Assembly: GCF_019331805.1 (NCBI RefSeq)
Contig: NZ_JAHBBE010000015.1
Span: 1-56,774, forward strand
Direction: 5' to 3'
DNA length: 56,774 nt
From: Bifidobacterium pongonis
GTDB lineage: Bacteria > Actinomycetota > Actinomycetes > Actinomycetales > Bifidobacteriaceae
The translations under genes were made by a program, and so were the position numbers. Position 1 is the stretch's first letter. The number at the start of each line of letters is the position of its first letter. Of the stretch, positions 1 through 8,707 are shown in pieces. Below the pieces are notes generated by a model. It did not search any database. It was not told where the DNA came from and saw only the letters and a list, made by a program, of their open reading frames with translations.

Positions 1-38
1 GTGCGTTCGGTGTTGCGGATCGATTGCGGTTCGGTCAT
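1..38 (-). CDS. 5' end of a CDS cut by the window edge, possibly dihydropteroate synthase
   Basis: An ATG at 38 on the minus strand opens a frame reading MTEPQSIRNTER to the window edge. It has a good ribosome binding site (AGGAAGGGA) about six bases upstream. The twelve visible residues do not identify a family. In bifidobacteria the gene after folE in this operon is usually folP, and the spacing fits, so the folP guess rests on gene order alone. Confidence 0.5.
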   Translation of the reverse strand, partial: MTEPQSIRNTER

Positions 39-136
39 TGCCGTCCCTTCCTGACAAACCTGAAAACGTGGAATCTGGGAGTCTGAAAGCCTGAAAAGTG
101 TGGGAGTGCCGGCGGCGATGCGCGGCAGCCTATGGA

Positions 137-180
137 ACGGCCCCGCGCCGGCGAATGCCTTCATGCCGGCGGCGGGGCCT
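137..180 (-). terminator. Strong GC hairpin between folE and the next gene
   Basis: A 14-bp stem (GGCCCCGCGCCGGC against its complement with one bulged base) lies just after the folE stop. No U-run follows on the minus strand. It may be an intra-operon attenuator or mRNA stabiliser rather than a full terminator. Confidence 0.45.
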
Positions 181-185
181 TGACA

Positions 186-785
186 TCAGTGGTTGAGGAT
201 CAGGCTCATGGCCTCGGCGCGGGTGGCCGGATTGCGCAGCAGCCCTCTCACCGCGGAGGTCACCGTGCGCGCCTCGGATTTCTTGATGCCGCGCATCGAC
301 ATGCACAGATGCTCGCATTCAGTGACCACGATCACGCCGCGTGCACCCGCGTAATCCACGAGCGCGTCGGCGATCTGCTGGGTCAGACGCTCCTGCACCT
401 GCGGGCGTCTGGCATACACTTCGACCAGACGGGCCAGCTTGCTCAGTCCCATCACGCCGTTCTTCGCGGGAATGTACCCCACGTGGGCCACGCCATGGAA
501 GGGCAGCAGGTGATGCTCGCACACCGAATACAGTTCGATGTCCTTGACGAGCACGAGTTCGTCGGTGTCCACGTCGAAATGCTTTTCCAGCACGTCGGCG
601 GGCGAGGAGTCGAGCCCCGCGAAGATCTCCCGGCACGCCCGAGCGATGCGGTCGGGCGTTTCCAGCAGACCCTCGCGGTCGGGGTCCTCGCCTATGGATT
701 GCAGGAACAGGCGCACGGATCTGCGCACACCTTCCTCGTCGTACGGCCTGACGGCGTCGCCGATGCCATGCTCCCGTTCGGTCAT
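186..785 (-). CDS. folE: GTP cyclohydrolase I (FolE)
   Basis: FolE converts GTP to 7,8-dihydroneopterin triphosphate, the first step of tetrahydrofolate synthesis, in the cytoplasm. The 199-residue protein is of normal family length and carries the zinc-site signature: C89 and H92 in [12 protein letters not shown], and C161 in [11 protein letters not shown]. The start is four bases beyond the ftsH stop (790), so the two genes are probably translationally coupled at the end of the dacB-hpt-ftsH-folE run. This is the zinc-dependent type IA enzyme, not the FolE2 type. Nothing looks damaged. Confidence 0.97.
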   Translation of the reverse strand: MTEREHGIGDAVRPYDEEGVRRSVRLFLQSIGEDPDREGLLETPDRIARACREIFAGLDSSPADVLEKHFDVDTDELVLVKDIELYSVCEHHLLPFHGVAHVGYIPAKNGVMGLSKLARLVEVYARRPQVQERLTQQIADALVDYAGARGVIVVTECEHLCMSMRGIKKSEARTVTSAVRGLLRNPATRAEAMSLILNH

Positions 786-789
786 ACCG

Positions 790-2868
790 TTACTTCTCCT
801 CGGTCTTCATGCCAACGGAACGCTTGAGCGATTCGGGGATCTCCACCGGGGGCTTGTCCGAATCGGGGCGGTTCTCGTTGGAGAGCCACACCTTGCGCTT
901 CGGCGCCTTCTTGATGGGTGCGAAGATCTCGGCCAGTTCCTTCTCGTTCAACGTTTCCTTGACGAGCAGCTGACGGACGAGTTCGTCGAGGATGTCGCGG
1001 TTTTCGTTGATGATCGTCCACGCTTCGGTGTGGGCGGTTTCGACGAGCTTGAGCACCTCTTCGTCGATGGTTTCGGCGATGCGGTCGGAATACTTGTGTG
1101 GCGCGAGACCACCCATGTCGCTCTGATCGTCGTCCTCGGTCCACTTGATCGCGCCTAGGCGGTCGGAGAAACCGTATTCGCCGACCATGGTGCGGGCGAT
1201 GTTCGTGGCCTTTTCGATATCGTTGGAGGCGCCGGTCGTCGGATCGTGGAACACGATCTCCTCGGCGGTGCGCCCGCCCATGGCGTAGGCCATCTGGTCG
1301 AGCAGCTGGTTACGCGACTGGGAGTAGCGATCGGAGGTCGGCATGACGGCGGTGTAGCCGAGCGCACGGCCTCGCGGCAGGATCGTCACCTTGGTCACCG
1401 GGTCGGTGTCGTTGAGTGCGGCGGCGACGAGCGCATGGCCGCCCTCATGGTAGGCGGTGTTGCGCAGCTCCTCCAACGCCATGCCCTTCGACTGCTTCTT
1501 CGGACCGGCCTGGACGCGGTCGATGGCCTCGTCGATGGCACGGTTGTCGATGAGCTGGGCGCCGGCGCGTGCGCACAGCAGCGCGGCCTCGTTGAGCACG
1601 TTGGCCAGGTCGGCGCCGGTGAAGCCCGGGGTACGGACCGCGACCATATGCAGGTCGACGTCCGGCACGAACGGCTTGCCTTTGGCATGCACCTTCAGGA
1701 TCGCCTCGCGGCCTTCCAGATCCGGGGCGGCCACGCCCACCTGACGGTCGAAACGGCCTGGGCGCAGCAGTGCCGGGTCGAGCACGTCGGGTCGGTTGGT
1801 CGCGGCGATGATGATGAGGTTCGTATCGTTGTCGAAGCCGTCCATTTCGACGAGCAGCTGGTTGAGCGTCTGCTCGCGCTCGTCGTGGCCGCCGCCCATG
1901 CCGGATCCGCGCTTGCGGCCCACGGCGTCGATCTCGTCGATGAAGATGATGGCCGGGGCGTTCTTCTTCGCCTCGTCGAACAGGTCGCGCACACGGGATG
2001 CGCCGAGGCCCACGAACATCTCCACGAAGTCGGAGCCCGCCATGGAGTAGAACGGCACGCCGGCCTCGCCTGCGATCGCTCGCGCGAGCAGCGTCTTACC
2101 GGTGCCGGGAGGGCCGTACAGCAGCACGCCGCGCGGAATGCGGGCGCCCAGCGCCTTGTACTTGGAGGGATCCTTCAGGAAGTCCTTGATTTCCTCGACT
2201 TCGGCCAGGGCTTCGTCTTCGCCCGCCACATCGGAGAACTTGGTCTTCGGCGTCTGCCCGTCGAGCAGCTTGCCGTTGTTTTTCTTGCCGCCCATGCCGA
2301 GCATGTTGCTCGCACCCATGCGGCTCATGAGGAACCAGGCGAACGCGAAGAAGATGATGAACGGCAGAATCGACTGGATCAGGTAGGCCATCATGCTGCT
2401 GGATTCGATGTCGGCGCTCCAGCCCTTGGACGGATCGGCCTTCTCGACTGCCTTGACGATATCCTGACCCTGCGCGAACGTGTAATAGAACTGCACGTTC
2501 TTGCCGTAATTATGCGTTTTGCCGGTCTCGCTGTCACGCTTGGTGTAATCGTTCTTCAGCTGCAGCGTGACCTTCTGCTTGTTGTCGACGATCTTGGCGT
2601 AGCTGACCTGACCGTCCTTCAGCAGTTCCAGACCATCCTTGGTGTCGATGGTCTGCGTGCCCATGCCGGTGAACATCTGGAACATCGTGATCACGAGGAT
2701 GACGATCACAACCCCCCACAGCCATGGGGACTGCCAGAACGGCTTGTCACCGCCGTTGCCGCGGTTCGGCTTGTTGCCGTTGCCGCCGTTGTTCCCGTTC
2801 TGGCGGAACGGGTTGTTGAAGGGGTTGCCGTTGTTGTTCGGCTGCCCCGGTCCCTGAGGGAAGCTCAT
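790..2868 (-). CDS. ftsH: ATP-dependent zinc metalloprotease FtsH
   Basis: FtsH is a membrane-anchored AAA+ protease that degrades misfolded membrane proteins and short-lived regulators. The 692 residues begin with an unusual Asn/Gly-rich cytoplasmic leader (about residues 1-45). Two membrane segments follow (about 50-66 and 164-182), flanking an extracytoplasmic domain. The AAA module has Walker A GPPGTGKT at 252-259 and Walker B IIFIDEID. The zinc site is HEGGH at 474-478 with D550 as likely third ligand. The ATG overlaps the hpt stop as ATGA, which fixes the start and implies coupled translation. The order hpt-ftsH-folE is typical of actinobacteria. Confidence 0.98.
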   Translation of the reverse strand: MSFPQGPGQPNNNGNPFNNPFRQNGNNGGNGNKPNRGNGGDKPFWQSPWLWGVVIVILVITMFQMFTGMGTQTIDTKDGLELLKDGQVSYAKIVDNKQKVTLQLKNDYTKRDSETGKTHNYGKNVQFYYTFAQGQDIVKAVEKADPSKGWSADIESSSMMAYLIQSILPFIIFFAFAWFLMSRMGASNMLGMGGKKNNGKLLDGQTPKTKFSDVAGEDEALAEVEEIKDFLKDPSKYKALGARIPRGVLLYGPPGTGKTLLARAIAGEAGVPFYSMAGSDFVEMFVGLGASRVRDLFDEAKKNAPAIIFIDEIDAVGRKRGSGMGGGHDEREQTLNQLLVEMDGFDNDTNLIIIAATNRPDVLDPALLRPGRFDRQVGVAAPDLEGREAILKVHAKGKPFVPDVDLHMVAVRTPGFTGADLANVLNEAALLCARAGAQLIDNRAIDEAIDRVQAGPKKQSKGMALEELRNTAYHEGGHALVAAALNDTDPVTKVTILPRGRALGYTAVMPTSDRYSQSRNQLLDQMAYAMGGRTAEEIVFHDPTTGASNDIEKATNIARTMVGEYGFSDRLGAIKWTEDDDQSDMGGLAPHKYSDRIAETIDEEVLKLVETAHTEAWTIINENRDILDELVRQLLVKETLNEKELAEIFAPIKKAPKRKVWLSNENRPDSDKPPVEIPESLKRSVGMKTEEK

Positions 2869-3428
2869 GCTTGTTCTCCTTGATACACTTCGGGCTTCAG
2901 CACTGCGATGGAGTCGAGGTTGCGGTACCGCTCGTCGTAGTCGAGACCGAAGCCGACGACGAACTCGTCGGGAATCTCCAGACCCGGGTACTTCACATCC
3001 ACCTCGACCTCACGGCGCGAGGGCTTCTCAAGCAGCGCGAAGATCTCGACGGACGCGGCGCCGCGTCTCTTCAGTTCCTCGACCAGCCACGCCAGCGTGC
3101 GTCCCGAATCCACAATATCCTCAACGATGAGAATGTGCCGACCGCGAACATCGGTCGACAGGTCCTGACGGATCGTCACGGTACCGGACGACTTGGTTCC
3201 CGAACCGTAGCTCGACAGGCTCATGAAGTCGAGCTGGCACGGGATGGACATCTCCTGCGAGAACACCGCCAGCGTATTGATCGCGCCCTTGAGCACCGCG
3301 ATGAGCAGCGGATCCTTGTCCGCATAATCCTTGCTCGCCTGCGCTGCAGCCTTGGCGATGATGGTGTGGATTTCCTCTTTGCTGACCAGCTCGTGGTCGA
3401 TATCTTCTTGTACATCAGCGATTCGCAT
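2865..3428 (-). CDS. hpt: Hypoxanthine phosphoribosyltransferase
   Basis: This purine-salvage enzyme joins hypoxanthine or guanine to PRPP. The 187-residue product has the PRPP-binding signature ILIVEDIVDSGRT and the usual HPRT length. The open frame runs 82 codons further upstream to 3674, but that extension is the antisense image of dacB and has no family similarity, so the ATG at 3428 (MRIADVQED) is chosen. No Shine-Dalgarno is visible. A CAATAT hexamer lies exactly 7 nt upstream, so the message may be leaderless. In many Gram-positives tilS lies immediately upstream of hpt. Here dacB ends only 77 bp away and no tilS is present. Confidence 0.96.
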   Translation of the reverse strand: MRIADVQEDIDHELVSKEEIHTIIAKAAAQASKDYADKDPLLIAVLKGAINTLAVFSQEMSIPCQLDFMSLSSYGSGTKSSGTVTIRQDLSTDVRGRHILIVEDIVDSGRTLAWLVEELKRRGAASVEIFALLEKPSRREVEVDVKYPGLEIPDEFVVGFGLDYDERYRNLDSIAVLKPEVYQGEQA

Positions 3429-3435
3429 GGGCACT

Positions 3436-3441
3436 ATATTG
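3436..3441 (-). promoter_or_regulatory. Candidate -10 box for a leaderless hpt transcript
   Basis: CAATAT on the minus strand ends 7 nt before the hpt ATG, and there is no purine-rich ribosome binding site between them. This geometry matches leaderless actinobacterial mRNAs. No convincing -35 box is seen. Confidence 0.3.
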
Positions 3442-3504
3442 TCACAGGCGAATGACGTGTTTCTAGCCGTTACCTGAAGAGAAGCTGGGAGAAACCGGGC
3501 GAAT

Positions 3505-4935
3505 TTACAGCTTGGCGAGTCCGGCGACGAATTCGTCGATGGCGTTGTTCGCAGCCCACGGATCGTCGGAGCCGTTGACGAGCACGGCGAACAGCAGTAC
3601 GCCGCCATGTTCACGCGAGACGTTGCCCGCCATGGTGCGCACTCCGCTGAGACTGCCCGTCTTGACCCTCGCAAGTCCCTTCACGCTGTCGGAAGCGGCC
3701 CTGCTGCGGGCCGTTCCCGTCAGGCCGGGCACGGAAAGCCCTTCGAGTTCCGCCGCGCCGCCACCATCCGTGGCGACGAGCGCACGTTGCACGCCCAGCA
3801 ACGTGGGGATGCGCAGACGCGTTCCCGCACCCAAACCGGAACAGCTGGTCATCTGCAGACCGCCTGTGGGAATGTCGTGTTCGCGCAGCACCTGCGTGAC
3901 CGCCTGGATATCGGCATCCATCGAATTGCCCAAACCGAGCTTCAACGCGGTGAGCCTGCCGAACAGTTCGGCGAGCGTATTGTCGGAATGGCGCAACATG
4001 AACGCCATCACCTCATTCAGCGGAGCCGAGCTGACCTTGGCGATGCGGGCCGAGGCTTCGGTGCCGCTGATGTCGGACGAATCGGTGATCGTAATGCCCT
4101 GCTGGGTGAGCAGGGTTTTGAACGTGGCGGCGGCGTCGCTCGCCGTGGTCTGAGACAAGGTCGGATAATCGGTGAACGCATCGGGGTCGGCGCTCACACC
4201 GTAGCGGATGCGCCCGCCGTCCACAGCCATGCTGGACAGTGGCGTGTACATCGCGCTCGCCTCGTTGTTCTCCTCCACCGCGCTGGAAATGCGGTCGTTG
4301 CCGAACAGCGTATCGTCCACGGCGAGCGCCACCTGGCTGATGCCGCGTTGGCCGAGCGCGGCGGCCGTGCTTTTGGCGAGCGTGGTGAGCCCCGCGCGAC
4401 CATTGACATGGGAGGAATCGTTTTCGCCCGATCCGAGCAGCATGTCGCCGTGGCCCTGCAGCACGATGGTCGGCGTGGTATCCGCGTGGGTCAGGTAGAC
4501 CTCGGTATCCAGGGTGCCGCTCATTTCCAGCGTCTCGCTGGCGGCGAACGCGGTGAGCGTCTTCGTCGTGGAGGCCGGTTCGCGGTCGGTGTTGACGTTC
4601 CGCCCGGCCACCACGGTGCCGTCGGCGGAGGCGATGGCCACGGAAAGCCCTTCACCCACGCCATCCGCATTGGCGAGCTGTTCGATGAGTGCTTCGGCGC
4701 GCGTCTTGTCGATCGTCACGTCATGATTCGCCTTGCCTGCCACCGCGCCCGCGGCGATCGGCTTGGGGATGGCGGTGTAGGTGCGGGTCGGCGCGGCTTT
4801 GGAGGTGAGCAGGCCCGGCACGATATCGTGGATGTCCGCGATCGTATAGCCGATGCACATGGCGAGCGTCGCCACCACGCTCACCGATACGACGACGATG
4901 CGATGGTTCGGACGAGCCGATGCCCTGCGAGTCAC
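3505..4935 (-). CDS. dacB: D-alanyl-D-alanine carboxypeptidase/endopeptidase, PBP4 type (peptidase S13)
   Basis: PBP4-type enzymes trim or cleave peptidoglycan stem peptides outside the membrane. The 476-residue protein starts at a GTG preceded by GGGAGG. It has one N-terminal membrane anchor (about residues 12-34). All three penicillin-binding motifs are present: SxxK as S122-TT-K125, SDN at 317-319, and KTG at 425-427. The gene begins 26 bp after the ABC permease stop and is probably co-transcribed with it and with hpt-ftsH-folE. A single N-terminal helix with no C-terminal anchor suggests a membrane-tethered rather than freely secreted enzyme. Confidence 0.95.
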   Translation of the reverse strand: MTRRASARPNHRIVVVSVSVVATLAMCIGYTIADIHDIVPGLLTSKAAPTRTYTAIPKPIAAGAVAGKANHDVTIDKTRAEALIEQLANADGVGEGLSVAIASADGTVVAGRNVNTDREPASTTKTLTAFAASETLEMSGTLDTEVYLTHADTTPTIVLQGHGDMLLGSGENDSSHVNGRAGLTTLAKSTAAALGQRGISQVALAVDDTLFGNDRISSAVEENNEASAMYTPLSSMAVDGGRIRYGVSADPDAFTDYPTLSQTTASDAAATFKTLLTQQGITITDSSDISGTEASARIAKVSSAPLNEVMAFMLRHSDNTLAELFGRLTALKLGLGNSMDADIQAVTQVLREHDIPTGGLQMTSCSGLGAGTRLRIPTLLGVQRALVATDGGGAAELEGLSVPGLTGTARSRAASDSVKGLARVKTGSLSGVRTMAGNVSREHGGVLLFAVLVNGSDDPWAANNAIDEFVAGLAKL

Positions 4936-4961
4936 GCTGCCTCCCTACCTGCGTTTACGGA

Positions 4962-6584
4962 CTACTGCTGCAGGGATGCGAACTCCTCCAGAGTGGACAG
5001 GATCTTCGGCATCCGAGCATCCATCAGCTTACCGCCCAGCCATGAACCAAGAAGCAACACGGCCAGTCCGTTGACCAGCGACACGGGAATCATGATCCAC
5101 ATCAGGCTCTGGGCATTGGCGATAAGCAGCAGCACCGCAACCGCGGCCCCCGGCAGCACCGTCACTATCGAAGCGACGATCTGGAGGACGGGGAACAGGA
5201 ATTGCGAGATGCCACGCCCCTGTGCACCCGAGAACGGGCGGTCCATCGCCGACACCGGGTACATGAACGCGCAGGAGGTGACCTCAGCCACGCCGATGCT
5301 GCACAGCCCCACCGATATGGCCGCCACGGTGTAGATCAGCCCTTCGAGAATATGCTCCGGCGTCTTCCAATACCCGGTGACGATGAAGGCGAACAGTGTG
5401 AGCAGCAGGGTGTAAACCGTGATCATCGCGACGTTCACGCGCGCACGACCAAGACGGTCATGCCATCCGCGCACACCGCAAATCGCCTCCATGTACGTGC
5501 CTCGGCCGTCATACGCGAGACCGTTGCCTTCGCAGATCATCACGAACAGCGGGCCAATGAGCAACGCCTGCCATACCGCGTCAGGCGACTTCGTGCCACG
5601 GAAGACGGCCATCACGACAAGCAGCAGCGGGATGACGAGCATCGAAATCTGCCGCACATCCTTGCGCATGTAAATCGCCAGACGTGCACCGACCGCGCCG
5701 GAAACGTTGTCGGGCACGAAACGGAACATGCCGATGCCCTTCGCGCCACTCGCGGCCTTCATGGTCCGCGTGCCCGAATCCGCCCTGGCCTTGCGCAGCT
5801 GCCACACGCACAGCCAACGGCAGAACACCCAGGTCGCGGCGAGGACGAGCAGACGGCCCACCAGCGCAAACCACTGCCCATCCGCCACATCGAACGGAAT
5901 CTGGAACGCGGCGGCGAACGGGGTCCAGGCCAACACGTTCATTGCGCCCGTCGCCCGCGCCCCGCGCATGAACAGATCGGCATAGTCCACGTCGAACATG
6001 TTGGGCAGCTGGCTGAGGACCATCAGTATGACGAACACCACCACATACAGGACGTTCTTGCCCCTTTTCGAGAAACGCACCGAGGAAAGCGCCGTGGTAA
6101 GAATGCGCAGCAGCGTGAATATGGTGATGACCGCCAGGAACGCGCTCACCACGCCGGCCACCATCACCGCCACGCCAACGGAACGGTACGCGGGCACAAC
6201 CGCCAGTAGAGAGAACAGGATTGTCAGCCCCGGCATACCGCAGATGGCGGCCGCCAGCAGGCCGGCGGAAAGCGCGCCATCCCTGATGCCGAAAAGCTCG
6301 AATTTCGACGCGCTCAGCACCTCGCCCTGGCCAAGGCTCATGATCTGCATGAGCAATCCGCCGATCGACAGCACCGCGCCGACCATCAGCATAACGGACC
6401 GCATGCTTGCCAAACCGGCGGCGTCCAAAGCGTTCATGGTCCAGCACAACGCGCCGGTTCCGGCCACAATCGCCAAGGCGAACAGCGCACCCAGCGCATA
6501 CAGCGCGATGCTCATCGGTTTGCCGCGCATGGCGGATAGGTACATCGTCCAGCGCAGGCGGACGATCGATGCGATTTCGCTCAT
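4962..6584 (-). CDS. ABC-2-like exporter permease, many membrane segments
   Basis: A 540-residue integral membrane protein with about ten to twelve hydrophobic helices and almost no soluble domain. The ATG at 6584 overlaps the stop of the ATPase gene as ATGA, so the pair forms one transporter. A start seven codons upstream (6605) is possible but lacks support. The architecture (long, two halves, paired with a soluble ATPase) resembles ABC-2-type exporters. The substrate cannot be read from sequence. Its position directly upstream of dacB suggests a wall or envelope link, but this is inference. Confidence 0.85.
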   Translation of the reverse strand: MSEIASIVRLRWTMYLSAMRGKPMSIALYALGALFALAIVAGTGALCWTMNALDAAGLASMRSVMLMVGAVLSIGGLLMQIMSLGQGEVLSASKFELFGIRDGALSAGLLAAAICGMPGLTILFSLLAVVPAYRSVGVAVMVAGVVSAFLAVITIFTLLRILTTALSSVRFSKRGKNVLYVVVFVILMVLSQLPNMFDVDYADLFMRGARATGAMNVLAWTPFAAAFQIPFDVADGQWFALVGRLLVLAATWVFCRWLCVWQLRKARADSGTRTMKAASGAKGIGMFRFVPDNVSGAVGARLAIYMRKDVRQISMLVIPLLLVVMAVFRGTKSPDAVWQALLIGPLFVMICEGNGLAYDGRGTYMEAICGVRGWHDRLGRARVNVAMITVYTLLLTLFAFIVTGYWKTPEHILEGLIYTVAAISVGLCSIGVAEVTSCAFMYPVSAMDRPFSGAQGRGISQFLFPVLQIVASIVTVLPGAAVAVLLLIANAQSLMWIMIPVSLVNGLAVLLLGSWLGGKLMDARMPKILSTLEEFASLQQ

Positions 6585-7405
6585 CGGGCACCCCCGTCGA
6601 GCCAATCGAGATGCGCGGCGGCATGACGGCCGCCGACCAGCTGCAGGAAACGATCCTCAAGATCCTGACCGGCGGCGACCTCGTCCACCGTGCCGGAAGC
6701 GCACACATACCCCTTGTCGATCACCGCCACATGAGTGCACATGCGTTCCACCAGCGCCATGACATGCGAGGAGATGATGACCGTGCCGCCCGTCGCGGCG
6801 TATTCGAGCAGAATATCCTTCAGATTCGCGCTGGACACCGGGTCGACGGCTTCGAACGGCTCGTCGAGCACCAGAATGCGCGGGCTGTGGATCATCGCGC
6901 TCGCCAGGCAGATCTTCTTCATCATGCCGGTCGAATAGTCGGCGACCATGACGTTGGCGGAATCCTGCAAGTCGAAGGCCTTGATCAGATCGTGCGCGCG
7001 GGTGATGGACTCCTTACGCTTCATGCCGCGCAACATGCCCGCATAGACGAGCAACTGCATGCCGGTGAGCCGGTCGAAGATCTGGCTCGGTTCGGGCATC
7101 ACGCCGATCATGCGCTTGGCGGCGTTCACGTCGCTCCACACGTCATGGCCGAAAATCGAAGCGTGGCCGGAATCGGGGGTCAGCAGCCCGGTGAGCATCC
7201 TCAGCGTGGTGGTCTTGCCCGCGCCATTGGGGCCGACCAAACCGTAGAAGGAGGAGACGGGAATATCGAGGTTCAGATTGTTCACCGCGGTTTTGGTGCC
7301 GAAGCGTTTGAACAATCCGCGGATGGAAACCGCCATCCGCGCGTCGGGGGCACCATTGCCCTGTGGGGTGATCGGATTATTGGGAACTGCTGTCATTTCG
7401 CTCAT
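6581..7405 (-). CDS. ABC transporter ATP-binding protein (exporter type)
   Basis: A 274-residue nucleotide-binding subunit partnering the downstream permease. Visible motifs are Walker A (GPNGAGKTT, about residues 58-66), a degenerate signature (YSTGMMKKI instead of LSGGQ), Walker B with its Glu (ILVLDEPFE) and an H-loop (ISSHVM). The chosen ATG at 7405 gives MSEMTAVP. A GTG 12 codons upstream is also open. There is no ribosome binding site at 7405, but a TACGAT hexamer ends exactly 7 nt before it, suggesting a leaderless message. It starts the leftward run through dacB, hpt, ftsH and folE. Confidence 0.93.
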   Translation of the reverse strand: MSEMTAVPNNPITPQGNGAPDARMAVSIRGLFKRFGTKTAVNNLNLDIPVSSFYGLVGPNGAGKTTTLRMLTGLLTPDSGHASIFGHDVWSDVNAAKRMIGVMPEPSQIFDRLTGMQLLVYAGMLRGMKRKESITRAHDLIKAFDLQDSANVMVADYSTGMMKKICLASAMIHSPRILVLDEPFEAVDPVSSANLKDILLEYAATGGTVIISSHVMALVERMCTHVAVIDKGYVCASGTVDEVAAGQDLEDRFLQLVGGRHAAAHLDWLDGGAR

Positions 7406-7412
7406 AGCGTTA

Positions 7413-7418
7413 ATCGTA
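7413..7418 (-). promoter_or_regulatory. Candidate -10 box for a leaderless ABC ATPase transcript
   Basis: TACGAT on the minus strand fits the TANNNT consensus and lies 7 nt before the ATG at 7405, with no Shine-Dalgarno in between. No clear -35 box. Confidence 0.4.
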
Positions 7419-7483
7419 ACAGCCGAATGCAATCGTTCCACCCCCGAATCGACGGGTGTTGACCCGAACCGGCTTGGCGGAGT

Positions 7484-8707
7484 TCAGCCCTTATGCTCGA
7501 TGGGCTTCCACTGCACCTTGGAGAAGATGGCCTGAAAGGAGATCGGCACATAGCTGAACATGTAGATCGGGAAGCTCAGCACGTAGGCGAACAGCTCCTT
7601 GTTGGTCGCGCCGATCTGCCTGCGTTCCACGATGATCGTCAGGGCGGCAAGCGCCATCATGCCGAGCACGGACAGCAGGATGCCGCTGCTCCAGCCGGTG
7701 ACGGCACCCAGCTGGCTCTGCCAGGTGACGAACCCGCAGGCCGCGAAGATGATGCCCATGACCACGCGGATCACGCCGAGCACGGTGAACGGGCACAGCA
7801 GCAGGGTGAAATCGACCGCGGAGAAGTCGCGTTCGCGCACGGCGCGGCGGATCAGCTGCGGGCCGTAATACCGGAACACCTGCAGGAAGCCCTTGCTCCA
7901 GCGCAGGCGCTGACGCCAGCTCTGCGCGAAGGTGACGGGCTGCTCGTCGTACAGGATCGCGTTGCCGCAGTAGCCGACGCGGTCGCCGTGCAGCACGGAA
8001 TCCATGGTGAATTCGAGATCCTCGGTAAGCAGATGGAACTTCCACCCCTTGTTGCGCTTCATGATCTCCTTGGAGAACATGAAGCCGGTGCCGCCCACAT
8101 GACAGCTGGAACCGAACAGCATACGGGAGTTGTTGAGGAATCTTGATTCGCGGATGAACCACAGCGCGGAACCGGAGGACACCCAGTTGTCGGCCAGATT
8201 CACCGAATTGCGATAGCTGGTGAGGATCTTGAAACCGGATTGGAAGCCCTTGTTCATCTCCTCGAAGTAGTGGCGGTCGAGCTTGTTGTCGGCGTCGAAG
8301 ACGAAGTACGCATCGTATGCGTCGGACAGTCCGGCGTCGATCATGTGGTCAAGCAGGTAGGTGAGCGCGTAGCCTTTGCCCACGAGTTCCATATTGTGGC
8401 GTTCGACCACATGGCAGCCCATGTCGCGCACGACCTTGGCGGTGTTGTCGGTGCAGTTGTCGGCCACCACCCAGATGTCGATGAGTTCCGAAGGGTAGGT
8501 CTGTTCGTGCAGGCAGTTGATGAGGTTGCCGATCACGTTCTCCTCGTTGCGTGCCGAGATGAGCACGGCATACCGCTTATCCATGGGTGCTTCGGGGAAG
8601 GTCACGGGCTTGGCGAACAGCGACGCCACGATGCACACGCCCTGATAGATCATGCCGACCGCGCCCACGACGAACAGCAGCACGTCAAGTACGGTGAGCA
8701 GTACCAT
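7484..8707 (-). CDS. Membrane glycosyltransferase, GT2 processive type
   Basis: A 407-residue glycosyltransferase resembling the cellulose/hyaluronan/PNAG synthase class. It has an N-terminal helix (about 2-30), then a GT-A domain with the DxD motif (D138, D140), TED at 228-230 and the QxxRW-type motif QRLRW at 266-270. Three or so C-terminal helices follow. These motifs are typical of enzymes that polymerise and extrude a polysaccharide. The ATG at 8707 overlaps the upstream stop as TGATG and has AGGAAGGGG 8 nt upstream, so it is preferred over the GTG at 8716. Substrate unknown. It is co-transcribed with the AI-2E-family gene. Confidence 0.9.
   Translation of the reverse strand: MVLLTVLDVLLFVVGAVGMIYQGVCIVASLFAKPVTFPEAPMDKRYAVLISARNEENVIGNLINCLHEQTYPSELIDIWVVADNCTDNTAKVVRDMGCHVVERHNMELVGKGYALTYLLDHMIDAGLSDAYDAYFVFDADNKLDRHYFEEMNKGFQSGFKILTSYRNSVNLADNWVSSGSALWFIRESRFLNNSRMLFGSSCHVGGTGFMFSKEIMKRNKGWKFHLLTEDLEFTMDSVLHGDRVGYCGNAILYDEQPVTFAQSWRQRLRWSKGFLQVFRYYGPQLIRRAVRERDFSAVDFTLLLCPFTVLGVIRVVMGIIFAACGFVTWQSQLGAVTGWSSGILLSVLGMMALAALTIIVERRQIGATNKELFAYVLSFPIYMFSYVPISFQAIFSKVQWKPIEHKG

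Noticed and set aside
1246..2883. Long plus-strand open frame opposite ftsH
   Set aside because: It is the antisense shadow of ftsH, whose motifs are unmistakable.
3429..3674. 82-codon N-terminal extension of hpt
   Set aside because: It overlaps the end of dacB on the same strand in another frame, has no similarity to HPRT, and the ATG at 3428 gives the family start.
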